8,305 nucleotides of DNA. Origin: an uncultured Eubacteriales bacterium. Its GTDB lineage: Bacteria > Bacillota > Clostridia > Oscillospirales > Acutalibacteraceae. The position numbers and the translations under genes were made by a program. Under the pieces are notes generated by a model that worked only from the letters and a program-made list of their open reading frames with translations, searched no databases and had not been told where the DNA came from. Location: the NCBI GenBank assembly GCA_934615635.1, contig CAKTTT010000107.1:1-8305 (forward strand), given 5' to 3'. Shown one piece after another: positions 1 to 5,691 of this stretch (its first letter is position 1; every line of letters begins with the position of its first letter).

Positions 1-189
1 GGATTTTCGGCCGATACGCTTTATCGTATTGCGAAGGGCTTCTCTGTTTCCTGCGAGTACATTCTGACAGGCGATCGGGGAATGAGCGGTAACGGCGTGT
101 CGCTAGAAAATCTGCGGCTCTTTGATGAATCGCAGATGAAGAGGATCGACCAGATTCTCAAGCTGATTTATGAGATGGGCATTGTCTGA
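1..189 (+). CDS. XRE-family helix-turn-helix regulator, C-terminal part
   Basis: The reading frame is open from the first base and ends at TGA 187-189, giving 62 residues of a protein whose start lies outside the window. The first visible residues (SADTLYRIAKGFSVSCEYILTGD) match the last helices of an XRE/Cro-CI DNA-binding domain, where the family typically reads 'tLxkIAkaLgVsxdyLLtG'. After this comes a short linker and a helical tail rich in Leu/Ile (LFDESQMKRIDQILKLIYEMGIV), as in small XRE regulators that dimerise through a C-terminal helix. It runs in the same direction as the operon and sits just upstream of the control region, so it could regulate the cluster, but this is inference. 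The family call is good; the target is unknown. Confidence 0.75.
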   Translation, partial: GFSADTLYRIAKGFSVSCEYILTGDRGMSGNGVSLENLRLFDESQMKRIDQILKLIYEMGIV

Positions 190-524
190 ACCGCCTTTCC
201 CGGTTGGCGGGAGGATACGCGGATCCGGAAAGCTGAGAGGCGCATGAAAGCACGCATGGAGAAAACGGAAAACCGGTGAAAAGGCTGAAAGGATCGCCCC
301 ACGGAAGGCGGTTCGACTCATATGTGCTGCGAATGAGCACATTGTACCGGATACGGGAGGAGGCGAAGGACGCAGACAGGGAGCGGAAGGATATCCACGA
401 GGAAGGTCCTGGCGATCCTGTCTGAGGGAAAGGGACAGGCTCTCCGCGGAGGGAAGAAGGATCGGGGCATTGAGCGAAGGGCGGCAGTGCCATACCAAAA
501 CAATCAGGAAAGGATCGCAGTCAT
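190..524. other. Gene-poor region upstream of the groEL-led operon
   Basis: These 335 bases between the regulator stop and the groEL start hold no convincing gene. Visible structure: two alternative short stems just after the regulator stop (CCGCC 191-195 with GGCGG 206-210, or AACCG 189-193 with CGGTT 201-205), neither followed by a T-run; a perfect inverted repeat at 322-342; and a short stem CCTGTC 417-422 / GACAGG 434-439. The HrcA operator CIRCE (TTAGCACTC-N9-GAGTGCTAA), usual before groESL in Firmicutes, is absent. I see no clear sigma-70 -35/-10 pair; TTGAGC (465-475 area) with a poor -10 is too weak to call. The operon promoter is nevertheless most likely in this stretch. Confidence 0.6.
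322..342. promoter_or_regulatory. Perfect 7-bp inverted repeat, candidate operator
   Basis: ATGTGCT (322-328) and AGCACAT (336-342) are exact reverse complements separated by 7 bases, giving a 21-bp dyad about 180 bp before the groEL start. Size and symmetry suit a dimeric HTH regulator such as the XRE protein just upstream. The half-sites are in the opposite sense to CIRCE, so this is not an HrcA site. As RNA it would form only a small hairpin with no following T-run. Operator function is inferred. Confidence 0.4.
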
Positions 525-2123
525 ATGGCAAAGCAAATATTGTTTGGCGAAGAGGCCAGACGCAAACTTAAAGAAGGGTTGGATGTATTGGCCGATACGG
601 TTAAAATTACGCTTGGCCCCAAAGGACGCAATGTGGTTTTGGAAAAACCGCACGATACGCCTGTTATCACCAACGACGGTGTTCACATAGCCAAGGAGAT
701 AGAGTTGCAGGAACCGTATGAAAACTTAGGCGCCCGTCTGATAAGGGAGGTCGCCGCCAAAACCAATGATGTGGCCGGGGATGGGACCACCACGGCGACG
801 CTTCTGGCCCAGGCCATGGTGCGAGGAGGAATAAAAGCAATCAACGCCGGCGCCAATCCGGTTTTGCTCAACACGGGCATTGAAGCAGCGGTTCGGACAG
901 CCGTGGCGGTGATAGCAGAGAAAACGCGCCGCGTGGAAACCGTTAATGAGATTACGATGGTTGCCGCCGTGGCCTCGGGAGACTATGCGATCGGCCGCGT
1001 GATAGCGGAGGCGATGGATAAAGTGAAGGAAAACGGCGTGATAACCGTCGAGGAATCCAAGACGGCGGACACGGACTGTGACATTGTGGAAGGGATGCAG
1101 TTTGACCGCGGCTATATTTCACCGTATATGACGACCGATCAGGAGAAGCAGGAGGCGGTGGTGGAGGATGCCTATATTCTGCTGACGGACAGGAAGATAT
1201 CCTCTGCGCGGGAGCTGCTGCCGCTGCTGGAACAGATTGTTGCGGCCGGGAAGGGCCTGGTGATCATTGCCGAGGATATCGAAGGGGAAGCGCTAAGCAC
1301 CCTGGCGGTGAATACTCTGCGCGGAACTTTCCCCTGTGTAGGGGTCAAGGCGCCGGGCTTCGGCGATCGACAAAAGGAAATGCTCAGGGATATCGCTGTG
1401 CTGACCGGAGGAGAGATCATATCCGACGAGACGGGAACAACGCTGGAGACGGCGGCGCTTCGTCAACTGGGGCGGGCGGATCGGGTAAAAGTGGGCAGGG
1501 AAGACACCGTCATTGTGGGGGGGCGGGGCGAGGCGCGCGCCATCGATGCCCGTATCCTGCAGATCCGCACCGAATGGGAGAACACCGACGCCGATTATGA
1601 GAGGGAGAAGCTGCAGGAGAGGCTGGCCAGGCTTTCCGGAGGAATCGGCGTGATTCGTGTAGGGGCGGCCACCGAGGTGGAGATGAAGGAGAAAAAGCGG
1701 CGGATAGAGGATGCGCTGGCGGCCGTCAGGGCGGCCCGAGAGGAAGGAATCGTGGCAGGCGGAGGCGTAACGCTTCTACAGGCAGCCGCCGTGGTTAGAA
1801 AAACCGCGAACAAGTACCGCGGCGATCCCAGAATGGGGGTTGAGCTGGTGGCGCAGGCTTTGGAGGAACCGATCCGCCAGATGATCGAGAATGCCGGACA
1901 GCAAAGCGGTGTGATCACGGAGGCTATCCTGAGGGCCAGCAAACCATATTACGGTTACGATGTGTATAACAGACGCTTCTGCGACATGATGGAAATGGGA
2001 ATCATCGATCCCGCCAAGGTCACGCGGACGGCGGTACAGAACGCGGCATCCATCGCCCAAATGCTCCTCACCACGGAGGCGCTCGTGGCAGAGAAAGCAA
2101 TGGAAACGCCCTGCGCCACGTAA
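525..2123 (+). CDS. groEL: Chaperonin GroEL (Cpn60), accessory paralogue without GroES
   Basis: A 532-residue type I chaperonin, an ATP-driven double-ring folding machine of the cytosol. The sequence is GroEL-like throughout: TLGPKGRNVV near residue 30, ITNDGV with Asp51, the nucleotide-binding GDGTTTAT at 85-92 with Asp86, RGYISPY at 195-201 in the apical domain, KAPGFGDR at 275-282, GAATEVEMKEKK at 380-391, and Asp396 in the IEDALAA segment where the ATPase aspartate lies. Apical hydrophobic positions for substrate/GroES binding are largely kept. Start ATG 525 has an AGGAAAGGA motif at 506-514. Two oddities: no groES is adjacent, and the C-terminus ends in METPCAT instead of the usual Gly-Gly-Met repeat tail. 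With no CIRCE upstream and biosynthetic genes downstream, it is probably a dedicated second GroEL rather than the housekeeping one. Family identity is near certain; the specialised role is inference. Confidence 0.95.
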   Translation: MAKQILFGEEARRKLKEGLDVLADTVKITLGPKGRNVVLEKPHDTPVITNDGVHIAKEIELQEPYENLGARLIREVAAKTNDVAGDGTTTATLLAQAMVRGGIKAINAGANPVLLNTGIEAAVRTAVAVIAEKTRRVETVNEITMVAAVASGDYAIGRVIAEAMDKVKENGVITVEESKTADTDCDIVEGMQFDRGYISPYMTTDQEKQEAVVEDAYILLTDRKISSARELLPLLEQIVAAGKGLVIIAEDIEGEALSTLAVNTLRGTFPCVGVKAPGFGDRQKEMLRDIAVLTGGEIISDETGTTLETAALRQLGRADRVKVGREDTVIVGGRGEARAIDARILQIRTEWENTDADYEREKLQERLARLSGGIGVIRVGAATEVEMKEKKRRIEDALAAVRAAREEGIVAGGGVTLLQAAAVVRKTANKYRGDPRMGVELVAQALEEPIRQMIENAGQQSGVITEAILRASKPYYGYDVYNRRFCDMMEMGIIDPAKVTRTAVQNAASIAQMLLTTEALVAEKAMETPCAT

Positions 2124-2138
2124 TGGTTTTCCGGGGAT

Positions 2139-2146
2139 GGAGGTGA
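2139..2146 (+). promoter_or_regulatory. Near-perfect Shine-Dalgarno before a 29-codon ORF
   Basis: GGAGGTGA is fully complementary to the 3' end of 16S rRNA and lies just ahead of ATG 2149 (5 bases between GGAGG and the ATG). It is the best ribosome-binding site in the window, yet no long gene starts there, which is the main reason for proposing the small ORF that follows. Confidence 0.45.
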
Positions 2147-2148
2147 GG

Positions 2149-2238
2149 ATGGCTGTCATCTCGAGACGGAGTATTATAGGCTATTCTCGCCTGACCGCCC
2201 TTTACACGAGGAGGGCAGGCAGCGGAGAAAAGGTATGA
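2149..2238 (+). CDS. Possible small ORF (29 aa) between groEL and the nucleosidase gene
   Basis: ATG 2149 opens a 29-residue frame (begins MAVISRRSIIGYSRL, ends GSGEKV) that stops at TGA 2236-2238, overlapping the ATG of the nucleosidase gene by 3 bases in an ATGA arrangement. The peptide is basic (five arginines, one lysine), has a short hydrophobic run near the start, and resembles nothing I recognise. The excellent Shine-Dalgarno and the stop/start overlap are the evidence for translation; a role as a leader that couples translation to the next gene is as likely as a functional peptide. It fills most of the 111-base groEL-nucleosidase gap. It could also be chance. Confidence 0.35.
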   Translation: MAVISRRSIIGYSRLTALYTRRAGSGEKV

Positions 2239-2915
2239 TTGTATGTTTTTGCGCACTGGAATCCGAATATGAAGCGTTATACAAACGGTTTGGCTGTAAA
2301 ACATCTGTCGGAATAGGGGAGGAGTGTTTTATCGCTGCCGGCGGCGAGGCTTATCCCGCGGTTCTTGTGGGGAAATCCAGGGTAGGAAAGAAATCAGCCG
2401 GAGAATGTGCGCGGTGGTGCCTGGAAAGATATCCGGGAATGCAACTGTTCGTATCCTGTGGAATTGCCGGAGGGCTGGATGAGACGCTGACGGTGGGAGA
2501 TGTCGTTTTTGGCGACAGGATTGTGGATGACCGTGCGGATAGGGCCGAGTGGCTTCGTCCGACGGCGAGAGCAAACCCGCAGCTCCTTCGCAAGCTGAAG
2601 GCGGGCGCGCAGGCTATCCGTTATAAAGGTCGGCCGATTCTTTGCCGGGAGGACGTCATTGTATCCAGTGATATCGGGGTGTTTGACCGGGAGACGGGGA
2701 GACGGCTGTTCGAGCGGTATCGCGGCGCCTGCGTGGAGATGGAATGCGCAGGGGCTGCTGCTGTTTGCCGCAGCGTTGGGGTCCCTATGCTGGCGGTTAA
2801 AACCATCAGCGATCATGCGGATGAAGGGGCGCTGCTTTCCATGGTTCGCTCACAGCGGCAGATCATGGTTAACCTAGCGGACCTACTGGCGTTCGCCTTC
2901 GACGGCGAATCTTGA
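2235..2915 (+). CDS. Nucleosidase of the MTA/SAH nucleosidase (PNP_UDP_1) superfamily
   Basis: A 226-residue soluble protein. MTA/SAH nucleosidases cleave adenine from 5'-methylthioadenosine, S-adenosylhomocysteine and 5'-deoxyadenosine, relieving product inhibition of SAM-using enzymes. Visible landmarks: the N-terminal ALESEYEAL (Glu11 in the place of the family's catalytic-water glutamate), CGIAGGLDETLTVGDVV at 75-91 (family 'G.AGGL...vGDiv'), VEMECAGAAAV at 167-177 with the ribose-binding Glu170, and AVKTISDHADE at 187-197 with Asp193 as general acid. So catalysis looks intact. The purine-site segment differs from standard MTAN: a SGDxF-like motif is replaced by REDVI (139-143), and the region after GDVVFGDRIVDD is short, so preferred substrate is uncertain; a hopanoid-type nucleoside phosphorylase is an alternative. 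Start ATG 2235 has GGAGAAAAGG at 2224-2233. The neighbouring SAM synthetase gene supports a role in SAM by-product clearance. Confidence 0.8.
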   Translation: MIVCFCALESEYEALYKRFGCKTSVGIGEECFIAAGGEAYPAVLVGKSRVGKKSAGECARWCLERYPGMQLFVSCGIAGGLDETLTVGDVVFGDRIVDDRADRAEWLRPTARANPQLLRKLKAGAQAIRYKGRPILCREDVIVSSDIGVFDRETGRRLFERYRGACVEMECAGAAAVCRSVGVPMLAVKTISDHADEGALLSMVRSQRQIMVNLADLLAFAFDGES

Positions 2916-2960
2916 AGGAATGGGGATATACCTCGAGCTGGTTTAGACGGCGGGAAAAAG

Positions 2961-2975
2961 GGAATAGAATATTCC
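2961..2975. promoter_or_regulatory. Inverted repeat GGAATA-N3-TATTCC
   Basis: GGAATA (2961-2966) and TATTCC (2970-2975) are exact reverse complements around a GAA centre. It is AT-rich against a GC-rich background and lies about 45 bases after the nucleosidase stop, so it may be part of a promoter or operator for the metK section. Short enough that chance is possible. Confidence 0.25.
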
Positions 2976-3079
2976 TGACATCGGCGGAGAGCGGTATGGA
3001 CCTGTCGTCGCCGGCGAAGGCAACGATGATAGACGATGGGACATGGACGGCGTTATTCCGCTTCCGCAGAGAGTCCCAG

Positions 3080-3120
3080 CCGGTGGGGCGAGGCCGCCCT
3101 GCAGCCGGGTTCATTTTTTT
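3080..3120 (+). terminator. Hairpin with 7-T run, possible terminator or attenuator before metK
   Basis: CCGG 3080-3083 pairs with CCGG 3105-3108, and inside it GGGCG 3086-3090 pairs with CGCCC 3095-3099 around an AGGC loop. A run of seven T follows at 3114-3120, five bases after the stem. The interrupted stem and the gap before the T-run make it a weaker intrinsic terminator than usual. Its position about 110 bases ahead of metK and within an apparent operon would suit partial termination or attenuation separating groEL/nucleosidase from metK/KS expression. Confidence 0.35.
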
Positions 3121-3230
3121 GCTCCAGATCATACGGCTGGCCTCCGACGCATGGGAAAACTACCGGCTTAAAGAAGGCGGCGTAGTACCCCGTTTATCCC
3201 GCCGATGCAATCAAAACAAAGGAGAAGCTC

Positions 3231-4457
3231 ATGGAAGATCGGTATTTGTTTACTTCAGAATCCGTAACAGAGGGGCATCCGGACAAGCTGTGCGATCGGA
3301 TATCCGACGGCATACTCGATGCTTATCTGAAACGGGACCCGGATGCACGGGTGGCCTGTGAAACAACGGTGACTACTGGCCTGATCACCGTTATGGGGCA
3401 GATCACCTCCCGAGCTTCGGTGGATATCCAGGGGGTGGTCCGGGAGATCGTCAAAGAGGTGGGCTACATAGATGACCGTTTCGGATTCAACGGAGAAAAC
3501 TGCGGCGTTATCGTCATGGTGGATCGCCAGTCGGAGGATATCCGGGCCGGCGTCGGCTGTTCGCTGGAAAAAAGAAATCGACAGCGGAGCTTGACCCTGG
3601 GGGGCGGAGACATGAAGGAGGATCCCTATGACCAGGTGGGGGCGGGGGACCAGGGGATGATGTTCGGCTATGCCTGCCTGGAAACCAGGAGCCTTATGCC
3701 TGCGCCGATTTATTACGCTCATCAGCTTTGCAAGAGGATGAGCTTTGTGCGGAAGAATCATCATCTGCGGTATTTGGGGCCGGACGGCAAAGCAATGGTG
3801 ACGTTTGAATATGTGGAAGGCCGCCCGGAACGGATTCACACCATCGTCCTGTCCGCGCAGCATACGGCGGACGTAGATCAGGAAAGGATCCGGAACGATT
3901 TGATCGCCAAGGTGATTCATCCGGTCGTTCCGGAAAAGCTTTTGACGGATACGGAAATTCTCATCAATCCCAGCGGCCGGTTCGTTTATGGCGGCCCCGC
4001 GGCGGACACCGGCCTTACCGGACGGAAAATTGTGGTGGACACCTACGGTGGAACGGGCCGGCATGGCGGCGGCGCTTTTTCCGGCAAGGATCCTACCAAG
4101 GTAGACAGGACGGGCGCTTATGCGGCGCGCTATATTGCGAAGAATATTGTGGCGGCGGATATCGCGGAGAGATGCGAGGTTCAGATTGCCTACGCCATCG
4201 GCGTGGCCAAGCCCGTATCTGTTCATGTGGACACATATGGTACAGGAAAATACGGAGACAACGTCATTTCCAGGATGGTTATGGAGACGTTTGACCTTCG
4301 TCCGGCTTATCTGATCGACCATTTCGATATGCGCAAGCCGATTTACAAGCAGTTGGCTGCCTACGGCCATTTCGGAAGGGTGGAATGGGAGCTGGCATGG
4401 GAGAAAAAGGACATGGTAGAGGCTATCCGGGCTTATTTCGCCGCCGGCAAGGGCTGA
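3231..4457 (+). CDS. metK: S-adenosylmethionine synthetase (methionine adenosyltransferase)
   Basis: A 408-residue enzyme making SAM from methionine and ATP in the cytosol. Diagnostic motifs are intact: FTSESVTEGHPDK at 7-19 with catalytic His16 and Asp18, GAGDQGMMFGYA at 137-148 (adenine-binding), LMPAPIYYAH near 155-164, GLTGRKIVVDTYGG at 261-274 with Arg265/Lys266, and the phosphate loop GRHGGGAFSGKDPTKVDR at 276-293 with Lys286, Lys290 and Asp292. It also has a nucleotide-side lysine at 187, but the usual LRPD before it reads LGPD. It is somewhat longer than the usual 380-400 residues because of an Arg/Gly-rich stretch at about 108-132, between QSEDI and the GAGDQG motif. ATG 3231 has AAAGGAG at 3218-3224. 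A metK beside a nucleosidase and KS genes points to a pathway-dedicated SAM supply; it could also be the only metK of the genome, which this window cannot tell. Confidence 0.95.
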   Translation: MEDRYLFTSESVTEGHPDKLCDRISDGILDAYLKRDPDARVACETTVTTGLITVMGQITSRASVDIQGVVREIVKEVGYIDDRFGFNGENCGVIVMVDRQSEDIRAGVGCSLEKRNRQRSLTLGGGDMKEDPYDQVGAGDQGMMFGYACLETRSLMPAPIYYAHQLCKRMSFVRKNHHLRYLGPDGKAMVTFEYVEGRPERIHTIVLSAQHTADVDQERIRNDLIAKVIHPVVPEKLLTDTEILINPSGRFVYGGPAADTGLTGRKIVVDTYGGTGRHGGGAFSGKDPTKVDRTGAYAARYIAKNIVAADIAERCEVQIAYAIGVAKPVSVHVDTYGTGKYGDNVISRMVMETFDLRPAYLIDHFDMRKPIYKQLAAYGHFGRVEWELAWEKKDMVEAIRAYFAAGKG

Positions 4458-4467
4458 AAAAAAGGTG

Positions 4468-5691
4468 ATGGACAGGATCGTTATTACGGGGATGGGAGTG
4501 CTCTCTCCCGCCGGGTTGACGTTGGAGGAATTCTGGAACACGCTGGTATCCGCCAAGCCCGTTTACGGCCCGCTGCCGGAATGGGCAGACGACGATCGGT
4601 ACCGTGTGAAGCTCGGCGCACGGCTGCAACGCTATGACTGGGCGAAGGATCTGCCGCTGAAGAGTTACGGCAAGGCGGCGTGTTACTGTATGGCGGCCGC
4701 GGCAAGAGCGATGGAGGACGCGGGACTTTCTAGGCGGAGCATGGGGACGAGGCGCGTAGCTGTCATCATCGGGACCACTATGGGTGAGATACAGGAGGAA
4801 GAGGCGCTGACAGAGCGCCTATATGGCGGGGCGGAAGGGGACAAAACGTTTTTTTGCCGCAAATATCCCGCTTACCATATCGCTCATGCGGCGGCAGAGC
4901 TTTGCCGTGCCAGCGGTCCCTGCTATGTAGTGCCGGCAGCCTGCGCGGCGGGAAACTATGCAATCGCTATGGCGAAGCGGCTGCTGGATGGCCATTACGC
5001 CGATATCGTTCTGGCCGGAGGTGTGGACGTGTTCTCCAAGGTGGCTTTCGCCGGTTTTCAGCGTCTGCTTTCCTTGGCTCCGGATGTCTGCCGGCCATTC
5101 GACAAGGAACGTCGTGGCCTTGTGTTGGGAGAGGGCTGCGGCGTTGTCGTGATGGAGAGGGAAAAGGAGCGGATAGGAGGACGGCAATACGGGTATGTGC
5201 TGGGGACCGGTCTGGCCTCCAATGCTTATCATATGACGGCGCCCCATATCTCCGGCGAGGGAGAAGGAAACGCTATGCGCCGGGCGATCGCCGATGCCGG
5301 CCTGCGCACCGAGGAGATCGATTATATTTCTGCGCATGGAACAGGGACGAAGGCCAATGACCGCATGGAGGCCATGGCCATCCAACGGATATTCGGCGGA
5401 CGGAAGCTGCCGCCCGTCAGCTCCATCAAGTCGGTTCTGGGGCATTCCATGGGCGCCGCCAGTATGCTGGAGGTGATCGCCTGCTGTCTGATGATGGAAC
5501 GGAATCTGCTTCTGCCCACCGCCAATTATCAGACCCCGGATGAGGAGTGTCCCATCGATGTGGTGGCGAATCAGCCTCGGGAAGGCAAGCTGCATTATGT
5601 CCTTTCCAATTCATTTGCCTTCGGCGGGCAGACCAGTTGTGTGGCTCTCGGCAAAATCATGGGACATTATGGCAAGGAGGGAGCGCGATGA
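4468..5691 (+). CDS. Beta-ketoacyl-ACP synthase, KAS II/type II PKS-like (KS1, catalytic triad intact)
   Basis: A thiolase-fold condensing enzyme that joins an acyl primer on its cysteine with a malonyl-ACP unit. Numbering from ATG 4468 (407 residues): N-terminal RIVITGMGVLSPAG, nucleophile Cys159 in VVPAACAAGNYAIA, GEGCG at 221-225, His290 in SAHGTGTKAND, Lys321 and His326 in IKSVLGHSMGAA, and the C-terminal NSFAFGGQTS loop at 381-390. The Cys-His-His set is therefore complete and the length normal for FabF-type enzymes. GTG 4465 just before the ATG is an alternative start; the Shine-Dalgarno (AAAGG) is weak and close, and the gene begins only 10 bases after metK, so translation is probably coupled. 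Its stop overlaps the next gene by ATGA. Housekeeping FabF is possible from sequence alone, but pairing with a dead KS-like partner argues for a specialised pathway. Confidence 0.92.
   Translation: MDRIVITGMGVLSPAGLTLEEFWNTLVSAKPVYGPLPEWADDDRYRVKLGARLQRYDWAKDLPLKSYGKAACYCMAAAARAMEDAGLSRRSMGTRRVAVIIGTTMGEIQEEEALTERLYGGAEGDKTFFCRKYPAYHIAHAAAELCRASGPCYVVPAACAAGNYAIAMAKRLLDGHYADIVLAGGVDVFSKVAFAGFQRLLSLAPDVCRPFDKERRGLVLGEGCGVVVMEREKERIGGRQYGYVLGTGLASNAYHMTAPHISGEGEGNAMRRAIADAGLRTEEIDYISAHGTGTKANDRMEAMAIQRIFGGRKLPPVSSIKSVLGHSMGAASMLEVIACCLMMERNLLLPTANYQTPDEECPIDVVANQPREGKLHYVLSNSFAFGGQTSCVALGKIMGHYGKEGAR

Larger units (their letters stand above)
2916..3230. other. Intergenic region before metK
   Basis: These 315 bases are the only long break inside the gene set. 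They contain the inverted repeat at 2961-2975 and the hairpin plus T-run at 3080-3120. A further small dyad, TTCGCC 2892-2897 / GGCGAA 2904-2909, sits just before the nucleosidase stop. I do not see the conserved core of a SAM-I (S-box) riboswitch, nor any other riboswitch I can recognise, although metK is a common place for one. A frame starting at TTG 2912 stays open through the gap but runs about 130 bases into metK in another frame and has no recognisable protein features, so I do not call it. A second promoter for metK and the downstream genes is plausible here. Confidence 0.5.

Noticed and set aside
189..210. Terminator after the XRE regulator
   Set aside because: The stems are only 5 bp with competing pairings and no T-run follows.
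237..425. Open frame before groEL with possible starts GTG 276 or ATG 333 (a 30-codon version begins MSTLYRIREEAKDADRERKD)
   Set aside because: There is no good Shine-Dalgarno before either start and the product is low complexity and charged. The candidate operator overlaps the ATG. It could be a remnant but cannot be supported.
2200..2222. Hairpin GCCCT/AGGGC between groEL and the nucleosidase gene
   Set aside because: It has a 5-bp stem, a 10-base loop and no T-run, and lies within the possible small ORF; it is not a convincing terminator.
2916..3230. SAM-I (S-box) riboswitch before metK
   Set aside because: I searched by eye for the conserved S-box core and found none; the visible hairpin alone does not make a riboswitch.
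2912..3361. Plus-strand open frame (149 codons) from TTG 2912 through the gap into metK
   Set aside because: It has a TTG start without a Shine-Dalgarno, an approximately 130-base out-of-frame overlap with metK, and no recognisable features. An internal ATG at 2996 with GGAG nearby is the only point in favour, and it is not enough.
3255..4556. Long minus-strand open frame (433 codons) across metK
   Set aside because: It lies fully opposite a gene with unmistakable MetK motifs; its product shows no recognisable motif and is an expected shadow in GC-rich sequence.
4819..5595. Minus-strand open frame (258 codons) across KS1
   Set aside because: Antisense shadow of KS1, with His/Pro/Arg-rich composition and no domain or ribosome-binding site.
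5547..5687. Upstream extension of the first KS-like gene into KS1
   Set aside because: This part is the out-of-frame KS1 coding region; ATG 5688 has a strong AAGGAGGGA site and the ATGA overlap typical of coupled genes.
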